The notes below the pieces were generated by a model. The model saw nothing but the letters and a program-made list of their open reading frames with translations, ran no database searches and was not told the DNA's origin. From assembly GCF_024733845.1 (NCBI RefSeq), contig NZ_JANRHG010000001.1, forward strand, positions 1 to 64,000: a DNA stretch of 64,000 nt. Direction: 5' to 3'. The stretch's first letter is position 1. Each line of letters starts with the position of its first letter. The stretch is from Neomoorella sulfitireducens (GTDB lineage Bacteria > Bacillota > DSM-521 > Neomoorellales > Neomoorellaceae). This document shows, in pieces, positions 44,100 through 54,751 of the stretch. The position numbers and the translations under genes are program-made.

Positions 44100-45644
44100 C
44101 TATTTTCTCTCTACCCAGGCCTGGTACTGAGCAGGTGTATCTATATCCTGCACTACCCCTGGGCAGTCCACTTCTACCGCCAGCACTTCCTCCGGGTGAG
44201 CCCGGATGATCTCCCTGGCTCCCACGTCTCCCTGGCTGGCCATTATTTCCGGCCAGAAAGCGCGGTCGATAAGAACCGGGTTGCCCCGCCGTCCCCTGTA
44301 AACAGGGACAACAATCTTTTTCCTCTCCTGCAGGTAAGCGCCACACAGCCGGGTAATGACTCCCGGGGTGACTCCCGGCTGGTCGGCCAGGACAAAAAGG
44401 GCGGCCTGGCATTCCGGCCCGAGGGCGGCCAGCCCGGCCTGCAGGGAGGTACTGAGGCCGTGACGGTAGGCAGGGTTAAACGCAATATTTACCGCCAACC
44501 CCTCCAGGGCGACAGCTACCCTGTCAGCTTCATTTCCCAGGACGACTACGACATCTCCCGGCATGGCTGCCCGGGCAACAGCCGCCACCCGGAGCACCAT
44601 GGGTTGGCCGTCAATAGGTACTAATTGCTTTACACTACCAAAGCGCTCCCCGGCCCCGGCAGCCAGGACAACTACCCCTACCGGTGCTGTCCTTTGTGTC
44701 GCCTGCCGCATTATAACCTGGCGCACCGGCGCCGTGGTAGCTACCGCACCCAGGATAACCCTATCAATGGAGGCGGGAAGTTGGAAGTTGGAAGTTGGGG
44801 CCCCGAAGGAACTGGCTACGCCAGTTCCTGATTTAAAGCTACCCTGGCTCCCATTGCCATCCATAGCCGGCATCTCATTAGTTACATGAACGTCTGTCCT
44901 GTTACCTCCGGCAGACGAAATGGCCGTTACATCCGTGATAAAATCGTCATTCCCGGCAGTCAGGATCGACCCGGCTATCTCCCGGCCGGCCTGCAGAGCG
45001 ATATAACTTTCCGCCTGGTTTAGCAAAACCACCCACCTAGCCCCCGGCGGCACCCCTTTACGCCCCCCGCAGGGATGGACAAGGAGCCGGCCTACATCAT
45101 CCGTCGTCACCGGGGAACCCCCTTCTTTTCCCAGTAACCAGGCCGCCAGTGCGGGGCGGTGGACGAAGGGGGTAGCCAGGGGGCGCTCCAGCACCGGCAG
45201 GCCGGCTACCGTAACTACCAGGGTTGTCACCGGCGGGATGACCGGCTCGTGATCTGCCGGGACCTTGAGGAGAGCACCGGCCGCTCCATCGCCCTCGAGG
45301 AGAAGGTAATCAATATCCAGGCTGGCCAGCGCGGTTACGCCTGCGGCGTCCAGACCCGTAACCTTACCCTGATCATTAACCGCCCCCCCGCAGGTTACCA
45401 AATGCTCCCTGTTGAGGCGTTCTGCTACAACGGCTACCATATGAGCCGTGTCGCCGGTAATGACCGGTTCCACCAGTTGCCGGAGCTGGCTTAAAAGCAT
45501 TTTTGTGGTCGGGGCAACAACCACCCGCCGCCCCAGGGCGGCCAGTTCCCGTGCCAGGCAGATGATGGTCGAGGTTTTACCTCCTGCCCCTACGACGGTA
45601 ATAATTTCTCTGTCCTGCAAGCCAAGGGCCCGGTATAAACGCAT
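44100..45644 (-). CDS. YqeC-MocA fusion: selenium/molybdenum cofactor maturation protein
   Basis: The 514-residue protein joins two proteins that are usually separate. Residues 1-235 are YqeC-like, with the nucleotide loop VVGAGGKTSTIICLA, VAPTTKM and LLLEGDGAAG. Residues about 320-514 are a MobA/MocA-type nucleotidyltransferase with VVVLAAGAGERFGSVKQL, ADQPGVTPGVI, RRGNPVLI and a DIDTPAQYQ end. MocA makes molybdopterin cytosine dinucleotide for XDH-type enzymes. The linker (about 265-300) is encoded partly by a tandem GAAGTTG repeat and a palindrome (44777-44829), suggesting an inserted repeat element kept in frame. GAGG precedes the ATG. Confidence 0.88.
   Translation of the reverse strand: MRLYRALGLQDREIITVVGAGGKTSTIICLARELAALGRRVVVAPTTKMLLSQLRQLVEPVITGDTAHMVAVVAERLNREHLVTCGGAVNDQGKVTGLDAAGVTALASLDIDYLLLEGDGAAGALLKVPADHEPVIPPVTTLVVTVAGLPVLERPLATPFVHRPALAAWLLGKEGGSPVTTDDVGRLLVHPCGGRKGVPPGARWVVLLNQAESYIALQAGREIAGSILTAGNDDFITDVTAISSAGGNRTDVHVTNEMPAMDGNGSQGSFKSGTGVASSFGAPTSNFQLPASIDRVILGAVATTAPVRQVIMRQATQRTAPVGVVVLAAGAGERFGSVKQLVPIDGQPMVLRVAAVARAAMPGDVVVVLGNEADRVAVALEGLAVNIAFNPAYRHGLSTSLQAGLAALGPECQAALFVLADQPGVTPGVITRLCGAYLQERKKIVVPVYRGRRGNPVLIDRAFWPEIMASQGDVGAREIIRAHPEEVLAVEVDCPGVVQDIDTPAQYQAWVERK
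44777..44829. repeat. Heptamer tandem repeat plus palindrome inside the YqeC-MocA linker
   Basis: GAAGTTG is repeated three times (44777-44797). Nine bases later, AGGAACTGGC and GCCAGTTCCT (44807-44829) form a perfect ten-base inverted repeat around TAC. The element lies in the poorly structured linker between two conserved domains, keeps the frame, and looks unlike flanking coding sequence. Confidence 0.75.
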
Positions 45645-45705
45645 GGAAAAATCCTCGTTTTTTGCATATTGCAGCGCCAGGGGTGCCGGGTCTCCGTCAT
45701 GGATA

Positions 45706-46242
45706 CTAAAACTGGGGTGGGGTAATGGCCGAAATAAAAACCAGATCTACGTTACCGGCACTCCACAGCTTGTGGGGAATGGAGGCGTAATAGTAGATGC
45801 TGTCCCCGGCTTCCAGCCGGTAGACTTCCCCGCCGATGTCGATTTCCATAATCCCCTCGAGGACGACGATGCACTCTTCACCTGGATGGGCCAGCGGCTC
45901 ATCACAGCTGGCCGCTCCCGGCTCCAGGCGGCCCATCATTACTTCCATCTTGCGGTTTAAATCCGGCGAGAGGAGTTCGTATGTCAGGTGGGACCGGGGA
46001 AAACGCAGGACTTTGCGCTGATCTCTCCGCACTACCGGGCTGTGGTCTTCATGGTTTAACAAGAAATAAAAAATTGGGATTTCCAGAGCCTCGGCAATCT
46101 TGCGTAAAGAAGTAATCGAGGGATCGGCCAGGTCCCGTTCCACCTGGCTTAAAAAACTGGAAGTAAGGCCCGTCTTTTCCGCTACATCCTTGAGGCTCAT
46201 ACCCCGCTCGCGGCGCAAGTTACGTATCTTCTCTCCAAGCAC
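45706..46242 (-). CDS. XRE-family regulator with C-terminal cupin domain
   Basis: The 178-residue protein has an N-terminal helix-turn-helix (IRNLRRERGMSLKDVAEKTG, SSFLSQVERDLADPSITSLR) and a C-terminal cupin (HPGEECIVVLEGIMEIDIGG, YRLEAGDSIYYYASIPHKLW). Such proteins sense small metabolites through the cupin and regulate nearby catabolic genes. It starts with GTG after GGGAGGG, three bases after the XdhC-N gene, within the Mo-hydroxylase maturation unit. It may control that unit and the purine cluster (inference). Confidence 0.88.
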   Translation of the reverse strand: MLGEKIRNLRRERGMSLKDVAEKTGLTSSFLSQVERDLADPSITSLRKIAEALEIPIFYFLLNHEDHSPVVRRDQRKVLRFPRSHLTYELLSPDLNRKMEVMMGRLEPGAASCDEPLAHPGEECIVVLEGIMEIDIGGEVYRLEAGDSIYYYASIPHKLWSAGNVDLVFISAITPPQF

Positions 46243-46245
46243 TCT

Positions 46246-46563
46246 TTACCCTCCCAGCGGCTCGAGAAATACTTCCATAATCCCGCCGCAGACCATTCCC
46301 TCGTCGGCGGCCGTGTCAGCCGTCAGATCCAGGTGATATATCTCCGGCTCACCCTTTTCCAGGACCAGGAGAGCCCGCTGGCGAATAGAAGCTTCGGCAC
46401 AGCCACCGCCGATGGTGCCCAGGGTTTGCCCCCCGGCAGTAATCAACATCTGGGTCCCGGCTTCCCGGGGCGCCGAACCCTTCACCTGGATAATGGTGGC
46501 CAGGACACACGGCTCTCCCCGCTCCATTAATTTAACCGCTTCTTCAATAAGCTCACTGTTCAT
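46246..46563 (-). CDS. XdhC/CoxI N-terminal-domain protein
   Basis: The 105-residue protein is the CoxI half of XdhC: ERGEPCVLATIIQVKGSAPREAGTQML and GTIGGGCAEASIRQRA, ending VCGGIMEVFLEPL. XdhC binds molybdenum cofactor, helps add the terminal sulfur and delivers it to xanthine dehydrogenase. The C-terminal Rossmann half is encoded separately at 46709, so XdhC is split into two genes here. GGGGGAG precedes the ATG. Confidence 0.88.
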   Translation of the reverse strand: MNSELIEEAVKLMERGEPCVLATIIQVKGSAPREAGTQMLITAGGQTLGTIGGGCAEASIRQRALLVLEKGEPEIYHLDLTADTAADEGMVCGGIMEVFLEPLGG

Positions 46564-46671
46564 AGTGCCAGGCTCCCCCGCTTAAGGCAACTGAACTCAA
46601 TAAGTAGTTAATTAAACATACTTAACTCTTTTTCCTTCTTTTTTAGAGAATCTTTATCCTCTTCCGTAGTT

Positions 46672-46704
46672 AAAAAATAACCGCCGGCTCTCAGAGAGGG
46701 CGGT
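46672..46704 (-). terminator. Terminator between the two XdhC-half genes
   Basis: On the minus strand ACCGCC and GGCGGT form a stem (46704-46680) followed by TTATTTTTTAAC. It directly follows the end of the Rossmann-half gene, so the CoxI half probably has its own promoter. Confidence 0.75.
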
Positions 46705-46708
46705 AGAT

Positions 46709-47458
46709 TCAAGCGCCGCACCGGTATACCCGGATTATTTCCGCCATGATGCTGACGGCTATTTCTGTCGGTGTTTCGGCACCGATATCCAGGCCGATGG
46801 GTGCATGGATGCGTTCCAGGAGGTCTTCACCGACACCTTCTTCCACCAGGCGCTCTTTAACTCCCCGGACGCGCCTCCGGCTGCCGATCATGCCTATGTA
46901 AGCCGCCGGGGAGGCGATTACAGCCCGCAGGCATTCGTAATCATAGCGGTGGCCCCGGGTAACGATAACAATAAAGGTGGCAGGCGTAATCTTTATATCC
47001 TGCAGGGCTGCCGTAAAGTTTTTGCAAATAATCCTGTCGGCCGTCGGGAAAAGGGCTCGATTAGCAAAGTCCGGGCGGTCGTCGATGACCGTTACCCGGT
47101 AACCGGCTAGCTTGGCCACCGCAGCAACTTGCTGGCCAACATGGCCGCCCCCCAGGACTATAATTTCCGGTCCGGGGAGGGCCGGTTCCAGGAACAGGGT
47201 CACGCTACCCCCTTCCAAGTCTATGGTTTCCAGGAGAGGCCGGCGCCCGGCCAGGACCTCCGGGGTCCTTTCAGCCACGGCGGCCTCCAGTCCTGCCGGG
47301 CCAAGGCTACCGTAACATCTACCAGTGCTCCACAGGTAACGGTCGCCGGGCGCCACCCCCGGCACGTCTCCTTCAATTTTTACTACCGTGGCTGCCACTC
47401 CCGCTTCCTGACCTTCCAGGGCCGCCAGCAAATGCCGGAAAAAACTGAGTTTATCCAT
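46709..47458 (-). CDS. XdhC Rossmann-domain protein
   Basis: The 249-residue protein has a short CoxI-like remnant at the N-terminus and the XdhC Rossmann half: EIIVLGGGHVGQQVAAVAKL near 98, VIDDRPDFANRALFP, FIVIVTRGHRYDYECL, AAYIGMIGSRRRV, and IHAPIGLDIGAETPTEIAVSI. It acts in insertion of sulfurated molybdenum cofactor into XDH-type enzymes. GGAGGG precedes the ATG. It is followed by a terminator and then the CoxI half, YqeC-MocA and YqeB genes. Confidence 0.9.
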   Translation of the reverse strand: MDKLSFFRHLLAALEGQEAGVAATVVKIEGDVPGVAPGDRYLWSTGRCYGSLGPAGLEAAVAERTPEVLAGRRPLLETIDLEGGSVTLFLEPALPGPEIIVLGGGHVGQQVAAVAKLAGYRVTVIDDRPDFANRALFPTADRIICKNFTAALQDIKITPATFIVIVTRGHRYDYECLRAVIASPAAYIGMIGSRRRVRGVKERLVEEGVGEDLLERIHAPIGLDIGAETPTEIAVSIMAEIIRVYRCGA

Positions 47459-47583
47459 AGTCGCCCTCCTTCCTCCAGAGCACCCAAACTACCGTATGAC
47501 CTCTGAACGCCGCCCGGCAAAATATTTAGCTGCGCTCGTTTTAGACCTTCTTCAACTGCCAGGAGAGAAACAGACGACAGTTT

Positions 47584-48243
47584 TTAAGCGTCTAAATTGC
47601 CATCAAGGCAAAAGTTTACAAACTCCGCCATGGTATTGACCACGGCATGGGGCCGGGCGGCCAGGAGGCGTTCCAGGGGGATCTTGCTCCAGGTGGCGGC
47701 GACGCTGGTAACCCCCGCCGCCCTGGCCGCCAGGATGTCGTGGGGGCTGTCGCCGATCATGGCTACCCGGTCCGGGGCAAGGCGTAATAATTCCACGCCG
47801 CGCCGGACTGGCTCCGGGTCGGGCTTGTGGCTGCGCACGTCTTCCATGGTAACAACTACCGAGAAAAAATCTTCGAGGTTAAAGAGGCGCAGGCCGTAAA
47901 GGGTCGTTGCCCGCACGCGGGAAGTGACGATGCCGAGCTTCAGTCCTGCGGCCTTTAACTGCTCCAGGCCTTCTCGAACCCCCGGGCAGGGCCGCACCAG
48001 ATCGTCGAAATGTTCCTCACTGAAGCGGCGGTAAATGATAATCATATCTTCAACCAGTTCGGGTTGACCGGGTACAAAGGCTCTTAATCCGTCCCGCAGG
48101 GGTATGCCAAAAAAAGGGTAAACTTCTTCCGGATTTACAATCCGGCCCAGGTATGGCTTCAGGGTATGCTGGAAGGACTTGATCACCAGTTCAGTGGTAT
48201 CTACTAATGTACCGTCAAAATCAAAGAGTACGCCGGGAAACAA
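47584..48243 (-). CDS. HAD-family phosphatase (PpaX/phosphoglycolate-phosphatase-like)
   Basis: The 219-residue protein has all HAD motifs: FDFDGTLVDTT at 7-17, GIVTSRVRATT near 103, HKPDPEPV with the conserved Lys near 140, and MIGDSPHDILAARAAG near 161. The cap type and length fit PpaX/Gph enzymes that hydrolyse pyrophosphate or phosphoglycolate; the substrate is not certain. The start is TTG at 48243 behind AAGGAGGATGGAG. Confidence 0.85.
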   Translation of the reverse strand: MFPGVLFDFDGTLVDTTELVIKSFQHTLKPYLGRIVNPEEVYPFFGIPLRDGLRAFVPGQPELVEDMIIIYRRFSEEHFDDLVRPCPGVREGLEQLKAAGLKLGIVTSRVRATTLYGLRLFNLEDFFSVVVTMEDVRSHKPDPEPVRRGVELLRLAPDRVAMIGDSPHDILAARAAGVTSVAATWSKIPLERLLAARPHAVVNTMAEFVNFCLDGNLDA

Positions 48244-48315
48244 AGCTCCATCCTCCTTTTTTCCATACCCCGAATAGCAATACCCGCCTTCGCTTCCAAC
48301 CGGCTAAATAAGGTA

Positions 48316-49746
48316 CTACAACCGTTCTTTCAACAGCCGGTTCACCAGGCCGGGGTTAGCCTTGCCTTTCGTTGCCTTCATCACCTGGCCCACCAGGAAG
48401 CCCAGGGCCTTGTCTTTGCCGTTGCGGTAGTCCTCAACAACGCCGGGGTTGGCGGCCAGAACTTCCTCCACAATCCGGGTCAGGGCGGCCTCGTCGCTGA
48501 TCTGGACCAGGCCTTTCTCTTCGACTACCTGGCGTGCTCCTTTACCAGTAGCAAACATTTCTTCCAGGACCTGCTTGGCTATTTTGCCGCTGATGGTCCC
48601 TTCCTTTTGCAGTTGCAGGAGATCGGCCAGTTCTTCCGGGGGCACGGGAGATTGCTGCGGTTCCAGGTTGCCGGCATTTAAAAGGCGCAGGAAGTCCCCC
48701 ATAATCCAGTTGCTTACCGTCTTGGCGTCGGGATATAGGGCCACCACCCGGTCAAAATAGTCGGCGAGATCTCGCGAGCTGGTAATCACTCCGGCGTCGT
48801 AGGCCGGCAGGCCGTAATCTTCAATTAAACGCAGGCAGCGGGCGTCGGGCAGCTCCGGTAGTTCCCGGCGCACCCGCTCGATCCAGGCGGCGTCAATCTC
48901 TAAGGGTACCAGGTCGGGGTCGGGGAAATAGCGGTAATCCTGGGCCTCTTCCTTGGTGCGCATGACATACGTCACGCCGCGGTTTTCATCCCAGGCCATG
49001 GTAGCCTGCTCGACCCGGCCGCCGCTTTCAAGGATGGCCACCTGGCGCTCGATCTCGTACTCCAGGGCTCGCTGCAGGGAACGAAAAGAGTTCAGATTCT
49101 TTACTTCCGTCTTGGTGCCGAAGGTCCGGCTCCCCCGGGGCCGCACCGACACGTTGGCGTCGCAGCGTAACGAACCCTCCTCCATCTTGCAGTCGGATAC
49201 GTCCAGGTACTGGAGGATGGTCCGCAGCTTTTCCATATAGGCCCGGGCCTCGGCCGGTGAGCGCAGGTCCGGCTCGGAAACGATCTCTAAAAGGGGTACC
49301 CCCGTCCGGTTGTAGTCCACCAGGGAGTAGCCGCCGTCGGGGCCGTCGACGTGAATCAGCTTGCCGGCGTCTTCTTCCATATGTACCCTGGTGATACCGA
49401 TGACCCGTTCTATCCCGTCAACCGTTATCGTCAAATGCCCTCCCCTGGCGAGGGGCAGGTCGTACTGGGAAATCTGGTAGTTTTTCGGTAGATCCGGGTA
49501 ATAATAATTCTTGCGATCAAATTTGCAGAAGGTTGCCACCTGGCAGTTCAGCGCCAGGGCCGTTTTGAGGCCGAACTCCACCACCCGGCGGTTAATAACC
49601 GGCAACACCCCGGGCAGTCCCAGGCAGACGGGGCAGACATGGGTGTTGGGTTCGCCGCCGAAGGCCGTGGTGCAGCTGCAGAAGGCCTTGGCATTGGTCT
49701 TTAGCTCAACATGAACTTCCAGGCCAATAACTGCTTCGTATTCCAC
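48316..49746 (-). CDS. gatB: Aspartyl/glutamyl-tRNA amidotransferase subunit B
   Basis: The 476-residue protein is full-length Gat[13 protein letters not shown] at the start, [15 protein letters not shown] with Zn Cys, [16 protein letters not shown], the tRNA-binding YqeY tail (about 330-476) with [12 protein letters not shown] and [17 protein letters not shown]. It supplies the tRNA-binding half of GatCAB, which converts Glu-tRNA-Gln or Asp-tRNA-Asn to the amide form. It starts with GTG two bases after the gatA stop and ends the gatCAB operon. Confidence 0.97.
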   Translation of the reverse strand: MEYEAVIGLEVHVELKTNAKAFCSCTTAFGGEPNTHVCPVCLGLPGVLPVINRRVVEFGLKTALALNCQVATFCKFDRKNYYYPDLPKNYQISQYDLPLARGGHLTITVDGIERVIGITRVHMEEDAGKLIHVDGPDGGYSLVDYNRTGVPLLEIVSEPDLRSPAEARAYMEKLRTILQYLDVSDCKMEEGSLRCDANVSVRPRGSRTFGTKTEVKNLNSFRSLQRALEYEIERQVAILESGGRVEQATMAWDENRGVTYVMRTKEEAQDYRYFPDPDLVPLEIDAAWIERVRRELPELPDARCLRLIEDYGLPAYDAGVITSSRDLADYFDRVVALYPDAKTVSNWIMGDFLRLLNAGNLEPQQSPVPPEELADLLQLQKEGTISGKIAKQVLEEMFATGKGARQVVEEKGLVQISDEAALTRIVEEVLAANPGVVEDYRNGKDKALGFLVGQVMKATKGKANPGLVNRLLKERL

Positions 49747-49748
49747 TT

Positions 49749-51212
49749 TTAAGCCACTCCCAGCTCCGGCCGCCGCCGGTGATATTCGGTTGCTTGTTCA
49801 AAGGCGTATGCTACCCGCAAAAGGGTCGCCTCATCAAAGGCTTTACCGATCAACTGCAGGCCTACGGGGAGGCCCTGGCTGTAGCCGCAGGGTAAGGAGA
49901 TAGCCGGCAGCCCGGCCATATTGACGGGGATGGTGCAAAGGTCGGACAGGTACATGGCCAGGGGATCCCCGGCCTTTTCTCCCAGGCGGAAGGCCACCGT
50001 CGGCGTAGCCGGCGTTGCCAGGATATCGTATCTAGCAAAGGCGGCTTCAAAGTCCCGGCGGATCAGTGTCCTGACCTTCAGGGCTTTCAGGTAATAAGCG
50101 TCGTAGTAGCCCGAGCTCAAGGCGTAAGTGCCCAGCATGATGCGCCGCTTGACCTCCGGACCGAAACCCTGGCTCCTGGTGTTCATATACATTTCAATAA
50201 TATCCCTGCCCGGCACCCGCAGGCCAAAGCCCACGCCGTCATAACGAGCCAGGTTGGAGGAAGCCTCCGCCGGGGCTACCAGGTAGTAGGCCGGCAGGGC
50301 GTATTCCGTATGGGGCAGGGAGGTTTCTTCGCAGACGGCCCCCAATTCTTCCAGTTTGGCAATGGCCCGGCGGACGACGTTTTCCACCTCGGGTTCTATG
50401 CCGGTGCCGAAATACTCCCGCGGTATGCCTATTTTTAAACCCTTTATATCCGGCCGCAGGGCGGCGCGGTAGTCAGGTACCGGCAGGTCGGCCGAAGTGG
50501 AATCCATGGGGTCGTGGCCGGCAATGATCCCCAGGACCAGGGCGCAGTCGGTCACATCCCGGGTGATGGGTCCGATTTGATCCAGGGATGAGGCGAAGGC
50601 CACCAGGCCGTAGCGTGACACCCGGCCATAGGTCGGCTTCATACCGACTACACCGCAGAAGGCAGCCGGCTGGCGGATGGAACCCCCGGTGTCAGATCCA
50701 AGGGTGTAACAGGCCTCCCCGGCGGCCACGGCCGCTACCGAACCGCCGCTGGATCCCCCCGGTACCCTTTCCAGGTCCCAGGGATTACGGGTCGGAAAAA
50801 AGCCGGAGTTTTCCGTGGATGAACCCATGGCAAATTCGTCCATATTCAGCTTGCCCAGCATTACCGCACCGGCCTCTTTCAGGCGCCTGACCACTGTAGC
50901 GTCATAGGGCGGCACCCATCCGGCCAGCATCCGGGAAGCACAGGTTGTCCGTACTCCTTCCGTACAGAGGTTGTCCTTCAGGGCCATGGGCACGCCGGCC
51001 AGGGGCCCCGGGTCTTCCCCCCGGGCGCGGGCCGCGTCAACGGCTTTGGCCTGCTCCAAAGCTTCTGCAGCCGTGCGGGTTAGATAAGCCTGCACCCGGC
51101 CGTCTACGGCCTCAATGCGGTCGATAATGGCTTCGGTCAACTCTACCGCACTGACCTCCCGGTGCTGTAAAAGCTCGCCCAGCTCGTGGGCGGTCAAATA
51201 GTGTAAATCCAT
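49749..51212 (-). CDS. gatA: Aspartyl/glutamyl-tRNA amidotransferase subunit A
   Basis: The 487-residue amidase has the Ser-cisSer-Lys signature: Lys in [12 protein letters not shown] near 78, and [15 protein letters not shown] with the two Ser near 152-177 ([12 protein letters not shown]). It releases ammonia from glutamine for tRNA amidation together with GatB and GatC. GGGAGG precedes the ATG at 51212, 16 bases after gatC. Confidence 0.97.
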   Translation of the reverse strand: MDLHYLTAHELGELLQHREVSAVELTEAIIDRIEAVDGRVQAYLTRTAAEALEQAKAVDAARARGEDPGPLAGVPMALKDNLCTEGVRTTCASRMLAGWVPPYDATVVRRLKEAGAVMLGKLNMDEFAMGSSTENSGFFPTRNPWDLERVPGGSSGGSVAAVAAGEACYTLGSDTGGSIRQPAAFCGVVGMKPTYGRVSRYGLVAFASSLDQIGPITRDVTDCALVLGIIAGHDPMDSTSADLPVPDYRAALRPDIKGLKIGIPREYFGTGIEPEVENVVRRAIAKLEELGAVCEETSLPHTEYALPAYYLVAPAEASSNLARYDGVGFGLRVPGRDIIEMYMNTRSQGFGPEVKRRIMLGTYALSSGYYDAYYLKALKVRTLIRRDFEAAFARYDILATPATPTVAFRLGEKAGDPLAMYLSDLCTIPVNMAGLPAISLPCGYSQGLPVGLQLIGKAFDEATLLRVAYAFEQATEYHRRRPELGVA

Positions 51213-51228
51213 ACCTAAACCTCCCGGT

Positions 51229-51513
51229 CTAAACTACCCGCGGTACTTTAAACTGGCCTTCACTGGCTGCCGGTGCCCCGGCCAGGGCCTTCTCCCGGGG
51301 TAGCCCGGGCCGCGCCACGTCATCGCGGAAAACATTGCGTAAAGGTAGCACGTGAGCAGTGGGCTCCACGTCCGTGGTGTCCAGGGCGTTCAATTTATCC
51401 ATATATTCCAGGATGGCATTGAGCTGCCCGGTGTAGGCCGCCTTTTCCTCAGGCGAAAGTTTCAGGCGGGCCAGCAGGGCTACATGATCTACCTCAGCAG
51501 TGCTAATGGGCAT
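51229..51513 (-). CDS. gatC: Aspartyl/glutamyl-tRNA amidotransferase subunit C
   Basis: The 94-residue GatC has the typical start [20 protein letters not shown], the middle [21 protein letters not shown], and the end FKVPRVV. It clamps GatA to GatB. It leads the gatCAB operon; AAAGGTGG precedes the ATG. Confidence 0.95.
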   Translation of the reverse strand: MPISTAEVDHVALLARLKLSPEEKAAYTGQLNAILEYMDKLNALDTTDVEPTAHVLPLRNVFRDDVARPGLPREKALAGAPAASEGQFKVPRVV

Positions 51514-51610
51514 ACTTTAACCACCTTTCCGGTGTGCTTCTGCCTAATTATAGCAAAAGGGCCGGCTGACGGCAATGTTGAGCCGTCAGCATTGCTAAAT
51601 TAATGGACAT

Positions 51611-52060
51611 TTAGATCAAGGATGCCAAGATAAAATCCTCATCAAACGGATTAACAAAAGAAACGCCTTCCAAAGTAGAACCCGGATTAAAGTCTTCACT
51701 CAAAACAATGTTAATTTGGTTCAAGCGGGCTGTTGCCCAAATTTGGGCATCCCAATAAGATAACTGATATTCGCGAACACCCCGGGCCGCTTCAATAATA
51801 ATTAAGCCTGTCAAATCAAGAACCGTCCAGGAAGCAAGGTAATTTTGGACCCGTTGATAGGCCAGTTCTACTGTTAGTGGTTGCTGTATTTTGCGGGTGA
51901 CGGTCACAAAAAATTCGGCTAGTACCTGGGCACTAATGACGCCAATTCTTCTCTTTGCTAAAAACTCAAGTACCTGTAAGGCTTTTTCTTGTTTTTTGGG
52001 TTCGGAACGATCATAGGCATAGACCATTACATTTGTATCAACAAATATTTTAGCGCTCAT
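51611..52060 (-). CDS. PIN-domain ribonuclease toxin (VapC-like)
   Basis: The 149-residue protein has the PIN acidic quartet: Asp in KIFVDTNVMVYAYD, Glu in LAEFFVTV, Asp in SYWDAQIWATA, and a further Asp in VLSEDFNPG. VapC toxins cut tRNA or rRNA sites with Mg2+. The ATG at 52060 overlaps the end of the antitoxin gene by 11 bases, the usual vapBC coupling. The frame continues upstream inside the antitoxin gene but without family-like sequence. Confidence 0.88.
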   Translation of the reverse strand: MSAKIFVDTNVMVYAYDRSEPKKQEKALQVLEFLAKRRIGVISAQVLAEFFVTVTRKIQQPLTVELAYQRVQNYLASWTVLDLTGLIIIEAARGVREYQLSYWDAQIWATARLNQINIVLSEDFNPGSTLEGVSFVNPFDEDFILASLI

Positions 52061-52307
52061 ACAGGTCTTCCCGCTTCCATGTACGCCTGCCATTAACTGG
52101 CCCTTGTTTAATCCATTGTTGGATAAACTCTCTTTCCTTATCCCAAGCTTTACTGTCTTTCTTTTGCCACTTAAAAGTATCGATATGCCTATCAATAGCC
52201 CAGCGGACTAATTCCGCTTCAGTTATCCCCATTTCCCTGGCAGTCTCTTTGAGAATTAAGTTTTGATCAGCACTTAGATATAGTTGTTTACGGATCATCC
52301 TTTTCAT
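52050..52307 (-). CDS. Ribbon-helix-helix antitoxin (VapB-like)
   Basis: The 85-residue protein starts with a ribbon-helix-helix (MIRKQLYLSADQNLILKETA, then MGITEAELVRWAIDRHI). Its charged tail would wrap the PIN toxin. GGGGGCGAT precedes the ATG at 52307; a start further left in the frame has no site. AT-rich direct repeats (ATACATT twice, 11 bp apart, near 52330) upstream may be its operator. Confidence 0.8.
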   Translation of the reverse strand: MKRMIRKQLYLSADQNLILKETAREMGITEAELVRWAIDRHIDTFKWQKKDSKAWDKEREFIQQWIKQGPVNGRRTWKREDLYER

Positions 52308-52327
52308 GCCTATCGCCCCCTTCGTAA

Positions 52328-52347
52328 TATACATTATATTATACATT
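52328..52347 (-). promoter_or_regulatory. AT-rich repeat upstream of the toxin-antitoxin pair
   Basis: Two copies of ATACATT (plus-strand reading) 11 bp apart overlap a TATAAT on the minus strand, about 20-40 bases before the antitoxin start. This is where a self-regulating ribbon-helix-helix protein would bind. The call is weak because the stretch is short and AT-rich. Confidence 0.35.
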
Positions 52348-52448
52348 GTCATGTGGCATCAACCCGGCTTGTTGCCAACGTAGTTCCTCATTAAGGGTAT
52401 TACCCGATCTTTTAAATACCATTTTGCTGCATCTCCCCGCCCCTTAAC

Positions 52449-52646
52449 CTAACGTCCGGTAAAATGGACGCCGCCAAAAAGGAGGCCTGCGAGGAGCAAC
52501 AAACGCAGGGCCTGCCAGAAGGTAATCTTCCTAAAATTGAACACTTCAGGCATGGTAATGTTCCAGAGCCACTGGAATAAGCCGGTTATAGCGAAAAACA
52601 GGAGAACTAAGAAAGGAAAAATGGCTAAAGTCCTTACCGGTACCAT
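52449..52646 (-). CDS. Small two-helix membrane protein (ITFWQA family)
   Basis: The 65-residue protein has two hydrophobic helices (about 6-27 and 45-60) and the segment FRKITFWQALRLLLLAGLLFGG, seen in many small hypothetical proteins of Firmicutes. The start at 52646 has GGAGG well spaced; an upstream frame start overlaps ligA and lacks a site. The function is unknown. It follows ligA by 35 bases. Confidence 0.7.
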   Translation of the reverse strand: MVPVRTLAIFPFLVLLFFAITGLFQWLWNITMPEVFNFRKITFWQALRLLLLAGLLFGGVHFTGR

Positions 52647-52681
52647 TTTCCGAAACCTCCAATCGTTACAGTTTAATTTTA

Positions 52682-54691
<2,010 letters not shown>

Positions 54692-54751
54692 TTATACGAA
54701 AATCGCCAGGCTGATATTCATGCCCCCTGGCAACAGGAGACCCCCAGGGTT

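Noticed and set aside
51611-52307. Earlier in-frame starts for the toxin (52195) and antitoxin (52352)
   Set aside because: They lack ribosome sites and add sequence unlike the families; the inner starts have well-spaced sites and the usual overlap.
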